From: Channa striata
Lineage: Eukaryota; Chordata; Actinopteri; Anabantiformes; Channidae
Direction of reading: 5' to 3'
DNA: 64,000 nucleotides
Assembly (NCBI GenBank): GCA_033026295.1
Contig: CM065183.1
Span: forward strand, 23,145,355 to 23,209,354
The notes under the pieces are model-generated. The model saw nothing but the letters and a program-made list of their open reading frames with translations. It was not told the DNA's origin and ran no database searches. Shown piece after piece: positions 14,983 through 29,900 of this stretch; within the stretch, counting starts at the first letter, position 1; every line of letters begins with the position of its first letter. Position numbers and translations under genes: made by a program.

Positions 14983-17900
14983 AGCCATACCCCAGCTACA
15001 CTCTCTGTTAATCTCCCCATGTGGCTGTAAGAATTCCCCAAAAAATAAAATGTGTGTGTTATCCAGTCGCCTTTGTTATATCAGTATTAATGGTAATTCC
15101 TCCTCAAATTAGGGTTAGGAATTACACCTCCCACGGACGGTTAGGGTTAGGGTTAAGGAGTCAGGGAAAGGGCATAGGAACAACAGGAGGAATGCACCAC
15201 AGAGAGGGAACAGTGCAGGCACTGGCGGGTTAGAGAGGGTAAATATCCCTAGACTCATGGAGTCCAGGTAAGTGCACGGGCACGTTACACTGTCCCAACT
15301 CCCCAAAGCACACTCCCCACAGTCATTCCAGCCCCAAAGGAATAAAATAAATCAAAATCACACACTCCAGCCAAATAAAATTCCAGGTAAGTATGACATG
15401 TCTTATGCTCTGTTTGGCTTATTTCTCTGCATCTCTGTGCGTAGTATTTCCCCTGCGTGTGCTGCATTATTTCCCCAGCTGGTATGTGCTTCAGCTTGTG
15501 CTCTATTTGGCATATCTATTTCCCCAGCTGGCATGTGCTTCAGCTTGTCTCAGTATTTCTGTGCTCTGTTTGGCATATCTATTTCCCCAGCTGGTATGTG
15601 CTTCAGCTTGTGCTCTCTTTGGCGTATCCCCTGCAGCTTGTGCCTATTTCTGTGCTCTGTTTGGCTTATTAATCTGTGGTTCTGTGCTCATGCCTCTGTA
15701 GCTACGTTTCGGGATTTCTGTCCCTTCTTCAGGCTGTGGCTGAGCTGCAATGTTGTGCTTTTATACATGTCCAGACATGTCCCCAGTGTGCTTGTGGGCG
15801 GAGCCATACCCCAGCTACACTCTCTGTTAATCTCCCCATGTGGCTGTAAGAATTCCCAAAAAATAAAATGTGTGTGTTATCCAGTCGCCTTTGTTATATC
15901 AGTATTAATGGTAATTCCTCCTCAAATTAGGGTTAGGAATTACACCTCCCACGGACGGTTAGGGTTAGGGTTAAGGAGTCAGGGAAAGGGCATAGGAACA
16001 ACAGGAGGAATGCACCACAGAGAGGGAACAGTGCAGGCACTGGCGGGTTAGGAGAGGGTAAATATCCCTAGACTCATGGAGTCCAGGTAAGTGCACGGGC
16101 ACGTTACACTGTCCCAACTCCCCAAAGCACACTCCCCACAGTCATTCCAGCCCCAAAGGAATAAAATAAATCAAAATCACACACTCCAGCCAAATAAAAT
16201 TCCAGGTAAGTATGACATGTCTTATGCTCTGTTTGGCTTATTTCTCTGCATCTCTGTGCGTAGTATTTCCCCTCTGCGTGTGCTGCATTATTTCCCCAGC
16301 TGGTATGTGCTTCAGCTTGTGCTCTATTTGGCATATCTATTTCCCCAGCTGGCATGTGCTTCAGCTTGTCTCAGTATTTCTGTGCTCTGTTTGGCATATC
16401 TATTTCCCCAGCTGGTATGTGCTTCAGCTTGTGCTCTCTTTGGCGTATCCCCTGCAGCTTGTGCCTATTTCTGTGCTCTGTTTGGCTTATTAATCTGTGG
16501 TTCTGTGCTCATGCCTCTGTAGCTACGTTTCGGGATTTCTGTCCCTTCTTCAGGCTGTGGCTGAGCTGCAATGCTGTGCTTTTATACATGTCCAGACATG
16601 TCCCCAGTGTGCTTGTGGGCGGAGCCATACCCCAGCTACACTCTCTGTTAATCTCCCATGTGGCTGTAAGAATTCCCCAAAAATAAAATGTGTGTGTTAT
16701 CCAGTCGCTTTGTTATATCATATTAATGGTAATTCCTCCTCAAATTAGGGTTAGGAATTACACCTCCCACGGACACGGTTAGGGTTAGGGTTAAGGAGTC
16801 AGGGAAAGGGCATAGGAACAACAGGAGGAATGCACCACAGAGAGGGAACAGTGCAGGCACTGGCGGGTTAGGAGAGGGTAAATATCCCTAGACTCATGGA
16901 GTCCAGGTAAGTGCACGGGCACGTTACACTGTCCCAACTCCCCAAAGCACACTCCCCCACAGTCATTCCAGCCCCAAAGGAATAAAATAAATCAAAATCA
17001 CACACTCCAGCCAAATAAAATTCCAGGTAAGTATGACATGTCTTATGCTCTGTTTGGCTTATTTCTCTGCATCTCTGTGCGTAGTATTTCCCCTGCGTGT
17101 GCTGCATTATTTCCCCAGCTGGTATGTGCTTCAGCTTGTGCTCTATTTGGCATATCTATTTCCCCAGCTGGCATGTGCTTCAGCTTGTCTCAGTATTTCT
17201 GTGCTCTGTTTGGCATATCTATTTCCCCAGCTGGTATGTGCTTCAGCTTGTGCTCTCTTTGGCGTATCCCCTGCAGCTTGTGCCTATTTCTGTGCTCTGT
17301 TTGGCTTATTAATCTGTGGTTCTGTGCTCATGCCTCTGTAGCTACGTTTCGGGATTTCTGTCCCTTCTTCAGGCTGTGGCTGAGCTGCAATGTTGTGCTT
17401 TTATACATGTCCAGACATGTCCCCAGTGTGCTTGTGGGCGGAGCCATACCCCAGCTACACTCTCTGTTAATCTCCCCATGTGGCTGTAAGAATTCCCCAA
17501 AAATAAAATGTGTGTGTTATCCAGTCGCCTTTGTTATATCATATTAATGGTAATTCCTCCTCAAATTAGGGTTAGGAATTACACCTCCCACGGACGGTTA
17601 GGGTTAGGGTTAAGGAGTCAGGGAAAGGGCATAGGAACAACAGGAGGAATGCACCACAGAGAGGGAACAGTGCAGGCACTGGCGGGTTAGGAGAGGGTAA
17701 ATATCCCTAGACTCATGGAGTCCAGGTAAGTGCACGGGCACGTTACACTGTCCCAACTCCCCAAAGCACACTCCACAGTCATTCCAGCCCCAAAGGAATA
17801 AAATAAATCAAAATCACACACTCCAGCCAAATAAAATTCCAGGTAAGTATGACATGTCTTATGCTCTGTTTGGCTTATTTCTCTGCATCTCTGTGCGTAG

Positions 17901-20900
17901 TATTTCCCCTGCGTGTGCTGCATTATTTCCCCAGCTGGTATGTGCTTCAGCTTGTGCTCTATTTGGCATATCTATTTCCCCAGCTGGCATGTGCTTCAGC
18001 TTGTCTCAGTATTTCTGTGCTCTGTTTGGCATATCTATTTCCCCAGCTGGTATGTGCTTCAGCTTGTGCTCTTTGGCGTATCCCCTGCAGCTTGTGCCTA
18101 TTTCTGTGCTCTGTTTGGCTTATTAATCTGTGGTTCTGTGCTCATGCCTCTGTAGCTACGTTTCGGGATTTCTGTCCCTTCTTCAGGCTGTGGCTGAGCT
18201 GCAATGTTGTGCTTTTATACATGTCCAGACATGTCCCCAGTGTGCTTGTGGGCGGAGCCATACCCCAGCTACACTCTCTGTTAATCTCCCCATGTGGCTG
18301 TAAGAATTCCCCCAAAAAATAAAATGTGTGTGTTATCCAGTCGCCTTTGTTATATCATATTAATGGTAATTCCTCCTCAAATTAGGGTTAGGAATTACAC
18401 CTCCCACGGACGGTTAGGGTTAGGGTTAAGGAGTCAGGAAAGGGCATAGGAACAACAGGAGGAATGCACCACAGAGAGGGAACAGTGCAGGCACTGGCGG
18501 GTTAGGAGAGGGTAAATATCCCTAGACTCATGGAGTCCAGGTAAGTGCACGGGCACGTTACACTGTCCCAACTCCCCAAAGCACACTCCCCACAGTCATT
18601 CCAGCCCCAAAGGAATAAAATAAATCAAAATCACACACTCCAGCCAAATAAAATTCCAGGTAAGTATGACATGTCTTATGCTCTGTTTGGCTTATTTCTC
18701 TGCATCTCTGTGCGTAGTATTTCCCCTGCGTGTGCTGCATTATTTCCCCAGCTGGTATGTGCTTCAGCTTGTGCTCTATTTGGCATATCTATTTCCCCAG
18801 CTGGCATGTGCTTCAGCTTGTCTCAGTATTTCTGTGCTCTGTTTGGCATATCTATTTCCCCAGCTGGTATGTGCTTCAGCTTGTGCTCTCTTTGGCGTAT
18901 CCCCTGCAGCTTGTGCCTATTTCTGTGCTCTGTTTGGCTTATTAATCTGTGGTTCTGTGCTCATGCCTCTGTAGCTACGTTTCGGGATTTCTGTCCCTTC
19001 TTCAGGCTGTGGCTGAGCTGCAATGTTGTGCTTTTATACATGTCCAGACATGTCCCCAGTGTGCTTGTGGGCGGAGCCATACCCCAGCTACACTCTCTGT
19101 TAATCTCCCCATGTGGCTGTAAGAATTCCCCAAAAATAAAATGTGTGTGTTATCCAGTCGCCTTTGTTATATCATATTAATGGTAATTCCTCCTCAAATT
19201 AGGGTTAGGAATTACACCTCCCACGGACGGTTAGGGTTAGGGTTAAGGAGTCAGGGAAAGGGCATAGGAACAACAGGAGGAATGCACCACAGAGAGGGAA
19301 CAGTGCAGGCACTGGCGGGTTAGGAGAGGGTAAATATCCCTAGACTCATGGAGTCCAGGTAAGTGCACGGGCACGTTACACTGTCCCAACTCCCCAAAGC
19401 ACACTCCCCACAGTCATTCCAGCCCCAAAGGAATAAAATAAATCAAAATCACACACTCCAGCCAAATAAAATTCCAGGTAAGTATGACATGTCTTATGCT
19501 CTGTTTGGCTTATTTCTCTGCATCTCTGTGCGTAGTATTTCTGCGTGTGCTGCATTATTTCCCCAGCTGGTATGTGCTTCAGCTTGTGCTCTATTTGGCA
19601 TATCTATTTCCCCAGCTGGCATGTGCTTCAGCTTGTCTCAGTATTTCTGTGCTCTGTTTGGCATATCTATTTCCCCAGCTGGTATGTGCTTCAGCTTGTG
19701 CTCTCTTTGGCGTATCCCCTGCAGCTTGTGCCTATTTCTGTGCTCTGTTTGGCTTATTAATCTGTGGTTCTGTGCTCATGCCTCTGTAGCTACGTTTCGG
19801 GATTTCTGTCCCTTCTTCAGGCTGTGGCTGAGCTGCAATGTTGTGCTTTTATACATGTCCAGACATGTCCCCAGTGTGCTTGTGGGCGGAGCCATACCCC
19901 AGCTACACTCTCTGTTAATCTCCCCATGTGGCTGTAAGAATTCCCCAAAAAATAAAATGTGTGTGTTATCCAGTCGCCTTTGTTATATCATATTAATGGT
20001 AATTCCTCCTCAAATTAGGGTTAGGAATTACACCTCCCACGGACGGTTAGGGTTAGGGTTAAGGAGTCAGGAAAGGGCATAGGAACAACAGGAGGAATGC
20101 ACCACAGAGAGGGAACAGTGCAGGCACTGGCGGGTTAGGAGAGGGTAAATATCCCTAGACTCATGGAGTCCAGGTAAGTGCACGGGCACGTTACACTGTC
20201 CCAACTCCCCAAAGCACACTCCCCCACAGTCATTCCAGCCCCAAAGGAATAAAATAAATCAAAATCACACACTCCAGCCAAATAAAATTCCAGGTAAGTA
20301 TGACATGTCTTATGCTCTGTTTGGCTTATTTCTCTGCATCTCTGTGCGTAGTATTTCCCCTGCGTGTGCTGCATTATTTCCCAGCTGGTATGTGCTTCAG
20401 CTTGTGCTCTATTTGGCATATCTATTTCCCCAGCTGGCATGTGCTTCAGCTTGTCTCAGTATTTCTGTGCTCTGTTTGGCATATCTATTTCCCCAGCTGG
20501 TATGTGCTTCAGCTTGTGCCTCTTTGGCGTATCCCCTGCAGCTTGTGCCTATTTCTGTGCTCTGTTTGGCTTATTAATCTGTGGTTCTGTGCTCATGCCT
20601 CTGTAGCTACGTTTCGGGATTTCTGTCCCTTCTTCAGGCTGTGGCTGAGCTGCAATGTTGTGCTTTTATACATGTCCAGACATGTCCCCAGTGTGCTTGT
20701 GGGCGGAGCCATACCCCAGCTACACTCTCTGTTAATCTCCCCATGTGGCTGTAAGAATTCCCCCAAAAATAAAATGTGTGTGTTATCCAGTCGCCTTTGT
20801 TATATCATATTAATGGTAATTCCTCCTCAAATTAGGGTTAGGAATTACACCTCCCACGGACGGTTAGGGTTAGGGTTAAGGAGTCAGGGAAAGGGCATAG

Positions 20901-23900
20901 GAACAACAGGAGGAATGCACCACAGAGAGGGAACAGTGCAGGCACTGGCGGGTTAGGAGAGGGTAAATATCCCTAGACTCATGGAGTCCAGGTAAGTGCA
21001 CGGGCACGTTACACTGTCCCAACTCCCCAAAGCACACTCCCCCACAGTCATTCCAGCCCCAAAGGAATAAAATAAATCAAAATCACACACTCCAGCCAAA
21101 TAAAATTCCAGGTAAGTATGACATGTCTTATGCTCTGTTTGGCTTATTTCTCTGCATCTCTGTGCGTAGTATTTCCCCTGCGTGTGCTGCATTATTTCCC
21201 CAGCTGGTATGTGCTTCAGCTTGTGCTCTATTTGGCATATCTATTTCCCCAGCTGGCATGTGCTTCAGCTTGTCTGTATTTCTGTGCTCTGTTTGGCATA
21301 TCTATTTCCCCAGCTGGTATGTGCTTCAGCTTGTGCTCTCTTTGGCGTATCCCCTGCAGCTTGTGCCTATTTCTGTGCTCTGTTTGGCTTATTAATCTGT
21401 GGTTCTGTGCTCATGCCTCTGTAGCTACGTTTCGGGATTTCTGTCCCTTCTTCAGGCTGTGGCTGAGCTGCAATGTTGTGCTTTTATACATGTCCAGACA
21501 TGTCCCCAGTGTGCTTGTGGGCGGAGCCATACCCCAGCTACACTCTCTGTTAATCTCCCCATGTGGCTGTAAGAATTCCCCAAAAATAAAATGTGTGTGT
21601 TATCCAGTCGCCTTTGTTATATCATATTAATGGTAATTCCTCCTCAAATTAGGGTTAGGAATTACACCTCCCACGGACGGTTAGGGTTAGGGTTAAGGAG
21701 TCAGGAAAGGGCATAGGAACAACAGGAGGAATGCACCACAGAGAGGGAACAGTGCAGGCACTGGCGGGTTAGGAGAGGGTAAATATCCCTAGACTCATGG
21801 AGTCCAGGTAAGTGCACGGGCACGTTACACTGTCCCAACTCCCCAAAGCACACTCCCCCACAGTCATTCCAGCCCCAAAGGAATAAAATAAATCAAAATC
21901 ACACACTCCAGCCAAATAAAATTCCAGGTAAGTATGACATGTCTTATGCTCTGTTTGGCTTATTTCTCTGCATCTCTGTGCGTAGTATTTTCTGCGTGTG
22001 CTGCATTATTTCCCAGCTGGTATGTGCTTCAGCTTGTGCTCTATTTGGCATATCTATTTCCCCAGCTGGCATGTGCTTCAGCTTGTCTCAGTATTTCTGT
22101 GCTCTGTTTGGCATATCTATTTCCCCAGCTGGTATGTGCTTCAGCTTGTGCTCTCTTTGGCGTATCCCCTGCAGCTTGTGCCTATTTCTGTGCTCTGTTT
22201 GGCTTATTAATCTGTGGTTCTGTGCTCATGCCTCTGTAGCTACGTTTCGGGATTTCTGTCCCTTCTTCAGGCTGTGGCTGAGCTGCAATGTTGTGCTTTT
22301 ATACATGTCCAGACATGTCCCCAGTGTGCTTGTGGGCGGAGCCATACCCCAGCTACACTCTCTGTTAATCTCCCATGTGGCTGTAAGAATTCCCCAAAAA
22401 TAAAATGTGTGTGTTATCCAGTCGCCTTTGTTATATCATATTAATGGTAATTCCTCCTCAAATTAGGGTTAGGAATTACACCTCCCACGGACGGTTAGGG
22501 TTAGGGTTAAGGAGTCAGGAAAGGGCATAGGAACAACAGGAGGAATGCACCACAGAGAGGGAACAGTGCAGGCACTGGCGGGTTAGGAGAGGGTAAATAT
22601 CCCTAGACTCATGGAGTCCAGGTAAGTGCACGGGCACGTTACACTGTCCCAACTCCCCAAAGCACACTCCCCACAGTCATTCCAGCCCCAAAGGAATAAA
22701 ATAAATCAAAATCACACACTCCAGCCAAATAAAATTCCAGGTAAGTATGACATGTCTTATGCTCTGTTTGGCTTATTTCTCTGCATCTCTGTGCGTAGTA
22801 TTTCCCCTGCGTGTGCTGCATTATTTCCCCAGCTGGTATGTGCTTCAGCTTGTGCTCTATTTGGCATATCTATTTCCCCAGCTGGCATGTGCTTCAGCTT
22901 GTCTCAGTATTTCTGTGCTCTGTTTGGCATATCTATTTCCCCAGCTGGTATGTGCTTCAGCTTGTGCTCTCTTTGGCGTATCCCCTGCAGCTTGTGCCTA
23001 TTTCTGTGCTCTGTTTGGCTTATTAATCTGTGGTTCTGTGCTCATGCCTCTGTAGCTACGTTTCGGGATTTCTGTCCCTTCTTCAGGCTGTGGCTGAGCT
23101 GCAATGTTGTGCTTTTATACATGTCCAGACATGTCCCCAGTGTGCTTGTGGGCGGAGCCATACCCCAGCTACACTCTCTGTTAATCTCCCCATGTGGCTG
23201 TAAGAATTCCCCCAAAAATAAAATGTGTGTGTTATCCAGTCGCCTTTGTTATATCATATTAATGGTAATTCCTCCTCAAATTAGGGTTAGGAATTACACC
23301 TCCCACGGACGGTTAGGGTTAGGGTTAAGGAGTCAGGAAAGGGCATAGGAACAACAGGAGGAATGCACCACAGAGAGGGAACAGTGCAGGCACTGGCGGG
23401 TTAGGAGAGGGTAAATATCCCTAGACTCATGGAGTCCAGGTAAGTGCACGGGCACGTTACACTGTCCCAACTCCCCAAAGCACACTCCCCACAGTCATTC
23501 CAGCCCCAAAGGAATAAAATAAATCAAAATCACACACTCCAGCCAAATAAAATTCCAGGTAAGTATGACATGTCTTATGCTCTGTTTGGCTTATTTCTCT
23601 GCATCTCTGTGCGTAGTATTTCCCCTGCGTGTGCTGCATTATTTCCCCAGCTGGTATGTGCTTCAGCTTGTGCTCTATTTGGCATATCTATTTCCCCAGC
23701 TGGCATGTGCTTCAGCTTGTCTCAGTATTTCTGTGCTCTGTTTGGCATATCTATTTCCCCAGCTGGTATGTGCTTCAGCTTGTGCTCTCTTTGGCGTATC
23801 CCCTGCAGCTTGTGCCTATTTCTGTGCTCTGTTTGGCTTATTAATCTGTGGTTCTGTGCTCATGCCTCTGTAGCTACGTTTCGGGATTTCTGTCCCTTCT

Positions 23901-26900
23901 TCAGGCTGTGGCTGAGCTGCAATGTTGTGCTTTTATACATGTCCAGACATGTCCCCAGTGTGCTTGTGGGCGGAGCCATACCCCAGCTACACTCTCTGTT
24001 AATCTCCCATGTGGCTGTAAGAATTCCCCAAAAATAAAATGTGTGTGTTATCCAGTCGCTTTGTTATATCATATTAATGGTAATTCCTCCTCAAATTAGG
24101 GTTAGGAATTACACCTCCCACGGACGGTTAGGGTTAGGGGTTAAGGAGTCAGGGAAAGGGCATAGGAACAACAGGAGGAATGCACCACAGAGAGGGAACA
24201 GTGCAGGCACTGGCGGGTTAGGAGAGGGTAAATATCCCTAGACTCATGGAGTCCAGGTAAGTGCACGGGCACGCACGTTACACTGTCCCAACTCCCCAAA
24301 GCACACTCCCCACAGTCATTCCAGCCCCAAAGGAATAAAATAAATCAAAATCACACACTCCAGCCAAATAAAATTCCAGGTAAGTATGACATGTCTTATG
24401 CTCTGTTTGGCTTATTTCTCTGCATCTCTGTGCGTAGTATTTCCTGCGTGTGCTGCATTATTTCCCCAGCTGGTATGTGCTTCAGCTTGTGCTCTATTTG
24501 GCATATCTATTTCCCCAGCTGGCATGTGCTTCAGCTTGTCTCAGTATTTCTGTGCTCTGTTTGGCATATCTATTTCCCCAGCTGGTATGTGCTTCAGCTT
24601 GTGCTCTCTTTGGCGTATCCCCTGCAGCTTGTGCCTATTTCTGTGCTCTGTTTGGCTTATTAATCTGTGGTTCTGTGCTCATGCCTCTGTAGCTACGTTT
24701 CGGGATTTCTGTCCCTTCTTCAGGCTGTGGCTGAGCTGCAATGTTGTGCTTTTATACATGTCCAGACATGTCCCCAGTGTTCTTGTGGGCGGAGCCATAC
24801 CCCAGCTACACTCTCTGTTAATCTCCCCATGTGGCTGTAAGAATTCCCCAAAAATAAAATGTGTGTGTTATCCAGTCGCCTTTGTTATATCATATTAATG
24901 GTAATTCCTCCTCAAATTAGGGTTAGGAATTACACCTCCCACGGACGGTTAGGGTTAGGGTTAAGGAGTCAGGGAAAGGGCATAGGAACAACAGGAGGAA
25001 TGCACCACAGAGAGGGAACAGTGCAGGCACTGGCGGGTTAGGAGAGGGTAAATATCCCTAGACTCATGGAGTCCAGGTAAGTGCACGGGCACGTTACACT
25101 GTCCCAACTCCCCAAAGCACACTCCCCCACAGTCATTCCAGCCCCAAAGGAATAAAATAAATCAAAATCACACACTCCAGCCAAATAAAATTCCAGGTAA
25201 GTATGACATGTCTTATGCTCTGTTTGGCTTATTTCTCTGCATCTCTGTGCGTAGTATTTCTGCGTGTGCTGCATTATTTCCCCAGCTGGTATGTGCTTCA
25301 GCTTGTGCTCTATTTGGCATATCTATTTCCCCAGCTGGCATGTGCTTCAGCTTGTCTCAGTATTTCTGTGCTCTGTTTGGCATATCTATTTCCCCAGCTG
25401 GTATGTGCTTCAGCTTGTGCTCTCTTTGGCGTATCCCCTGCAGCTTGTGCCTATTTCTGTGCTCTGTTTGGCTTATTAATCTGTGGTTCTGTGCTCATGC
25501 CTCTGTAGCTACGTTTCGGGATTTCTGTCCCTTCTTCAGGCTGTGGCTGAGCTGCAATGTTGTGCTTTTATACATGTCCAGACATGTCCCCAGTGTGCTT
25601 GTGGGCGGAGCCATACCCCAGCTACACTCTCTGTTAATCTCCCCATGTGGCTGTAAGAATTCCCAAAAAATAAAATGTGTGTGTTATCCAGTCGCCTTTG
25701 TTATATCATATTAATGGTAATTCCTCCTCAAATTAGGGTTAGGAATTACACCTCCCACGGACGGTTAGGGTTAGGGTTAAGGAGTCAGTCAGGGAAAGGG
25801 CATAGGAACAACAGGAGGAATGCACCACAGAGAGGGAACAGTGCAGGCACTGGCGGGTTAGGAGAGGGTAAATATCCCTAGACTCATGGAGTCCAGGTAA
25901 GTGCACGGGCACGTTACACTGTCCCAACTCCCCAAAGCACACTCCCCCCACAGTCATTCCAGCCCCAAAGGAATAAAATAAATCAAAATCACACACTCCA
26001 GCCAAATAAAATTCCAGGTAAGTATGACATGTCTTATGCTCTGTTTGGCTTATTTCTCTGCATCTCTGTGCGTAGTATTTCCCCTGCGTGTGCTGCATTA
26101 TTTCCCCAGCTGGTATGTGCTTCAGCTTGTGCTCTATTTGGCATATCTATTTCCCCAGCTGGCATGTGCTTCAGCTTGTCTCAGTATTTCTGTGCTCTGT
26201 TTGGCATATCTATTTCCCCAGCTGGTATGTGCTTCAGCTTGTGCTCTCTTTGGCGTATCCCCCTGCAGCTTGTGCCTATTTCTGTGCTCTGTTTGGCTTA
26301 TTAATCTGTGGTTCTGTGCTCATGCCTCTGTAGCTACGTTTCGGGATTTCTGTCCCTTCTTCAGGCTGTGGCTGAGCTGCAATGTTGTGCTTTTATACAT
26401 GTCCAGACATGTCCCCAGTGTGCTTGTGGGCGGAGCCATACCCCAGCTACACTCTCTGTTAATCTCCCCATGTGGCTGTAAGAATTCCCCAAAAATAAAA
26501 TGTGTGTGTTATCCAGTCGCCTTTGTTATATCATATTAATGGTAATTCCTCCTCAAATTAGGGTTAGGAATTACACCTCCCACGGACGGTTAGGGTTAGG
26601 GTTAAGGAGTCAGGGAAAGGGCATAGGAACAACAGGAGGAATGCACCACAGAGAGGGAACAGTGCAGGCACTGGCGGGTTAGGAGAGGGTAAATATCCCT
26701 AGACTCATGGAGTCCAGGTAAGTGCACGGGCACGTTACACTGTCCCAACTCCCCAAAGCACACACCCCCACAGTCATTCCAGCCCCAAAGGAATAAAATA
26801 AATCAAAATCACACACTCCAGCCAAATAAAATTCCAGGTAAGTATGACATGTCTTATGCTCTGTTTGGCTTATTTCTCTGCATCTCTGTGCGTAGTATTT

Positions 26901-29900
26901 TCTGCGTGTGCTGCATTATTTCCCAGCTGGTATGTGCTTCAGCTTGTGCTCTATTTGGCATATCTATTTCCCCAGCTGGCATGTGCTTCAGCTTGTCTCA
27001 GTATTTCTGTGCTCTGTTTGGCATATCTATTTCCCCAGCTGGTATGTGCTTCAGCTTGTGCTCTCTTTGGCGTATCCCCTGCAGCTTGTGCCTATTTCTG
27101 TGCTCTGTTTGGCTTATTAATCTGTGGTTCTGTGCTCATGCCTCTGTAGCTACGTTTCGGGATTTCTGTCCCTTCTTCAGGCTGTGGCTGAGCTGCAATG
27201 TTGTGCTTTTATACATGTCCAGACATGTCCCCAGTGTGCTTGTGGGCGGAGCCATACCCCAGCTACACTCTCTGTTAATCTCCCCATGTGGCTGTAAGAA
27301 TTCCCCAAAAATAAAATGTGTGTGTTATCCAGTCGCCTTTGTTATATCATATTAATGGTAATTCCTCCTCAAATTAGGGTTAGGAATTACACCTCCCACG
27401 GACGGTTAGGGTTAGGGTTAAGGAGTCAGGGAAAGGGCATAGGAACAACAGGAGGAATGCACCACAGAGAGGGAACAGTGCAGGCACTGGCGGGTTAGGA
27501 GAGGGTAAATATCCCTAGACTCATGGAGTCCAGGTAAGTGCACGGGCACGTTACACTGTCCCAACTCCCCAAAGCACACTCCCCACAGTCATTCCAGCCC
27601 CAAAGGAATAAAATAAATCAAAATCACACACTCCAGCCAAATAAAATTCCAGGTAAGTATGACATGTCTTATGCTCTGTTTGGCTTATTTCTCTGCATCT
27701 CTGTGCGTAGTATTTCCCCTGCGTGTGCTGCATTATTTCCCCAGCTGGTATGTGCTTCAGCTTGTGCTCTATTTGGCATATCTATTTCCCAGCTGGCATG
27801 TGCTTCAGCTTGTCTCAGTATTTCTGTGCTCTGTTTGGCATATCTATTTCCCCAGCTGGTATGTGCTTCAGCTTGTGCTCTCTTTGGCGTATCCCCTGCA
27901 GCTTGTGCCTATTTCTGTGCTCTGTTTGGCTTATTAATCTGTGGTTCTGTGCTCATGCCTCTGTAGCTACGTTTCGGGATTTCTGTCCCTTCTTCAGGCT
28001 GTGGCTGAGCTGCAATGTTGTGCTTTTATACATGTCCAGACATGTCCCCAGTGTGCTTGTGGGCGGAGCCATACCCCAGCTACACTCTCTGTTAATCTCC
28101 CCATGTGGCTGTAAGAATTCCCCCAAAAATAAAATGTGTGTGTTATCCAGTCGCCTTTGTTATATCATATTAATGGTAATTCCTCCTCAAATTAGGGTTA
28201 GGAATTACACCTCCCACGGACGGTTAGGGTTAGGGTTAAGGAGTCAGGGAAAGGGCATAGGAACAACAGGAGGAATGCACCACAGAGAGGGAACAGTGCA
28301 GGCACTGGCGGGTTAGGAGAGGGTAAATATCCCTAGACTCATGGAGTCCAGGTAAGTGCACGGGCACGTTACACTGTCCCAACTCCCCAAAGCACACTCC
28401 CCCACAGTCATTCCAGCCCCAAAGGAATAAAATAAATCAAAATCACACACTCCAGCCAAATAAAATTCCAGGTAAGTATGACATGTCTTATGCTCTGTTT
28501 GGCTTATTTCTCTGCATCTCTGTGCGTAGTATTTCCCCTGCGTGTGCTGCATTATTTCCCCAGCTGGTATGTGCTTCAGCTTGTGCTCTATTTGGCATAT
28601 CTATTTCCCCAGCTGGCATGTGCTTCAGCTTGTCTCAGTATTTCTGTGCTCTGTTTGGCATATCTATTTCCCCAGCTGGTATGTGCTTCAGCTTGTGCTC
28701 TCTTTGGCGTATCCCCTGCAGCTTGTGCCTATTTCTGTGCTCTGTTTGGCTTATTAATCTGTGGTTCTGTGCTCATGCCTCTGTAGCTACGTTTCGGGAT
28801 TTCTGTCCCTTCTTCAGGCTGTGGCTGAGCTGCAATGTTGTGCTTTTATACATGTCCAGACATGTCCCCAGTGTGCTTGTGGGCGGAGCCATACCCCAGC
28901 TACACTCTCTGTTAATCTCCCCATGTGGCTGTAAGAATTCCCCCCAAAAATAAAATGTGTGTGTTATCCAGTCGCCTTTGTTATATCAGTATTAATGGTA
29001 ATTCCTCCTCAAATTAGGGTTAGGAATTACACCTCCCACGGACGGTTAGGGTTAGGGTTAAGGAGTCAGGGAAAGGGCATAGGAACAACAGGAGGAATGC
29101 ACCACAGAGAGGGAACAGTGCAGGCACTGGCGGGTTAGGAGAGGGTAAATATCCCTAGACTCATGGAGTCCAGGTAAGTGCACGGGCACGTTACACTGTC
29201 CCAACTCCCCAAAGCACACTCCCCACAGTCATTCCAGCCCCAAAGGAATAAAATAAATCAAAATCACACACTCCAGCCAAATAAAATTCCAGGTAAGTAT
29301 GACATGTCTTATGCTCTGTTTGGCTTATTTCTCTGCATCTCTGTGCGTAGTATTTCCCCTGCGTGTGCTGCATTATTTCCCCAGCTGGTATGTGCTTCAG
29401 CTTGTGCTCTATTTGGCATATCTATTTCCCCAGCTGGCATGTGCTTCAGCTTGTCTCAGTATTTCTGTGCTCTGTTTGGCATATCTATTTCCCCAGCTGG
29501 TATGTGCTTCAGCTTGTGCTCTCTTTGGCGTATCCCCTGCAGCTTGTGCCTATTTCTGTGCTCTGTTTGGCTTATTAATCTGTGGTTCTGTGCTCATGCC
29601 TCTGTAGCTACGTTTCGGGATTTCTGTCCCTTCTTCAGGCTGTGGCTGAGCTGCAATGTTGTGCTTTTATACATGTCCAGACATGTCCCCAGTGTGCTTG
29701 TGGGCGGAGCCATACCCCAGCTACACTCTCTGTTAATCTCCCCATGTGGCTGTAAGAATTCCCCAAAAATAAAATGTGTGTGTTATCCAGTCGCCTTTGT
29801 TATATCATATTAATGGTAATTCCTCCTCAAATTAGGGTTAGGAATTACACCTCCCACGGACGGTTAGGGTTAGGGTTAAGGAGTCAGGGAAAGGGCATAG

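Noticed and set aside
15272..16051. A 259-codon open frame spanning one satellite monomer, and similar 100-240 codon frames in nearly all units
   Set aside because: Several overlapping frames are open at once. Monomer lengths (813-827 bp) shift the frame freely, 1-2 base indels switch one frame to another with no sign of constraint, and the product is low-complexity Cys/Ser/Leu from the pyrimidine-rich subrepeats.
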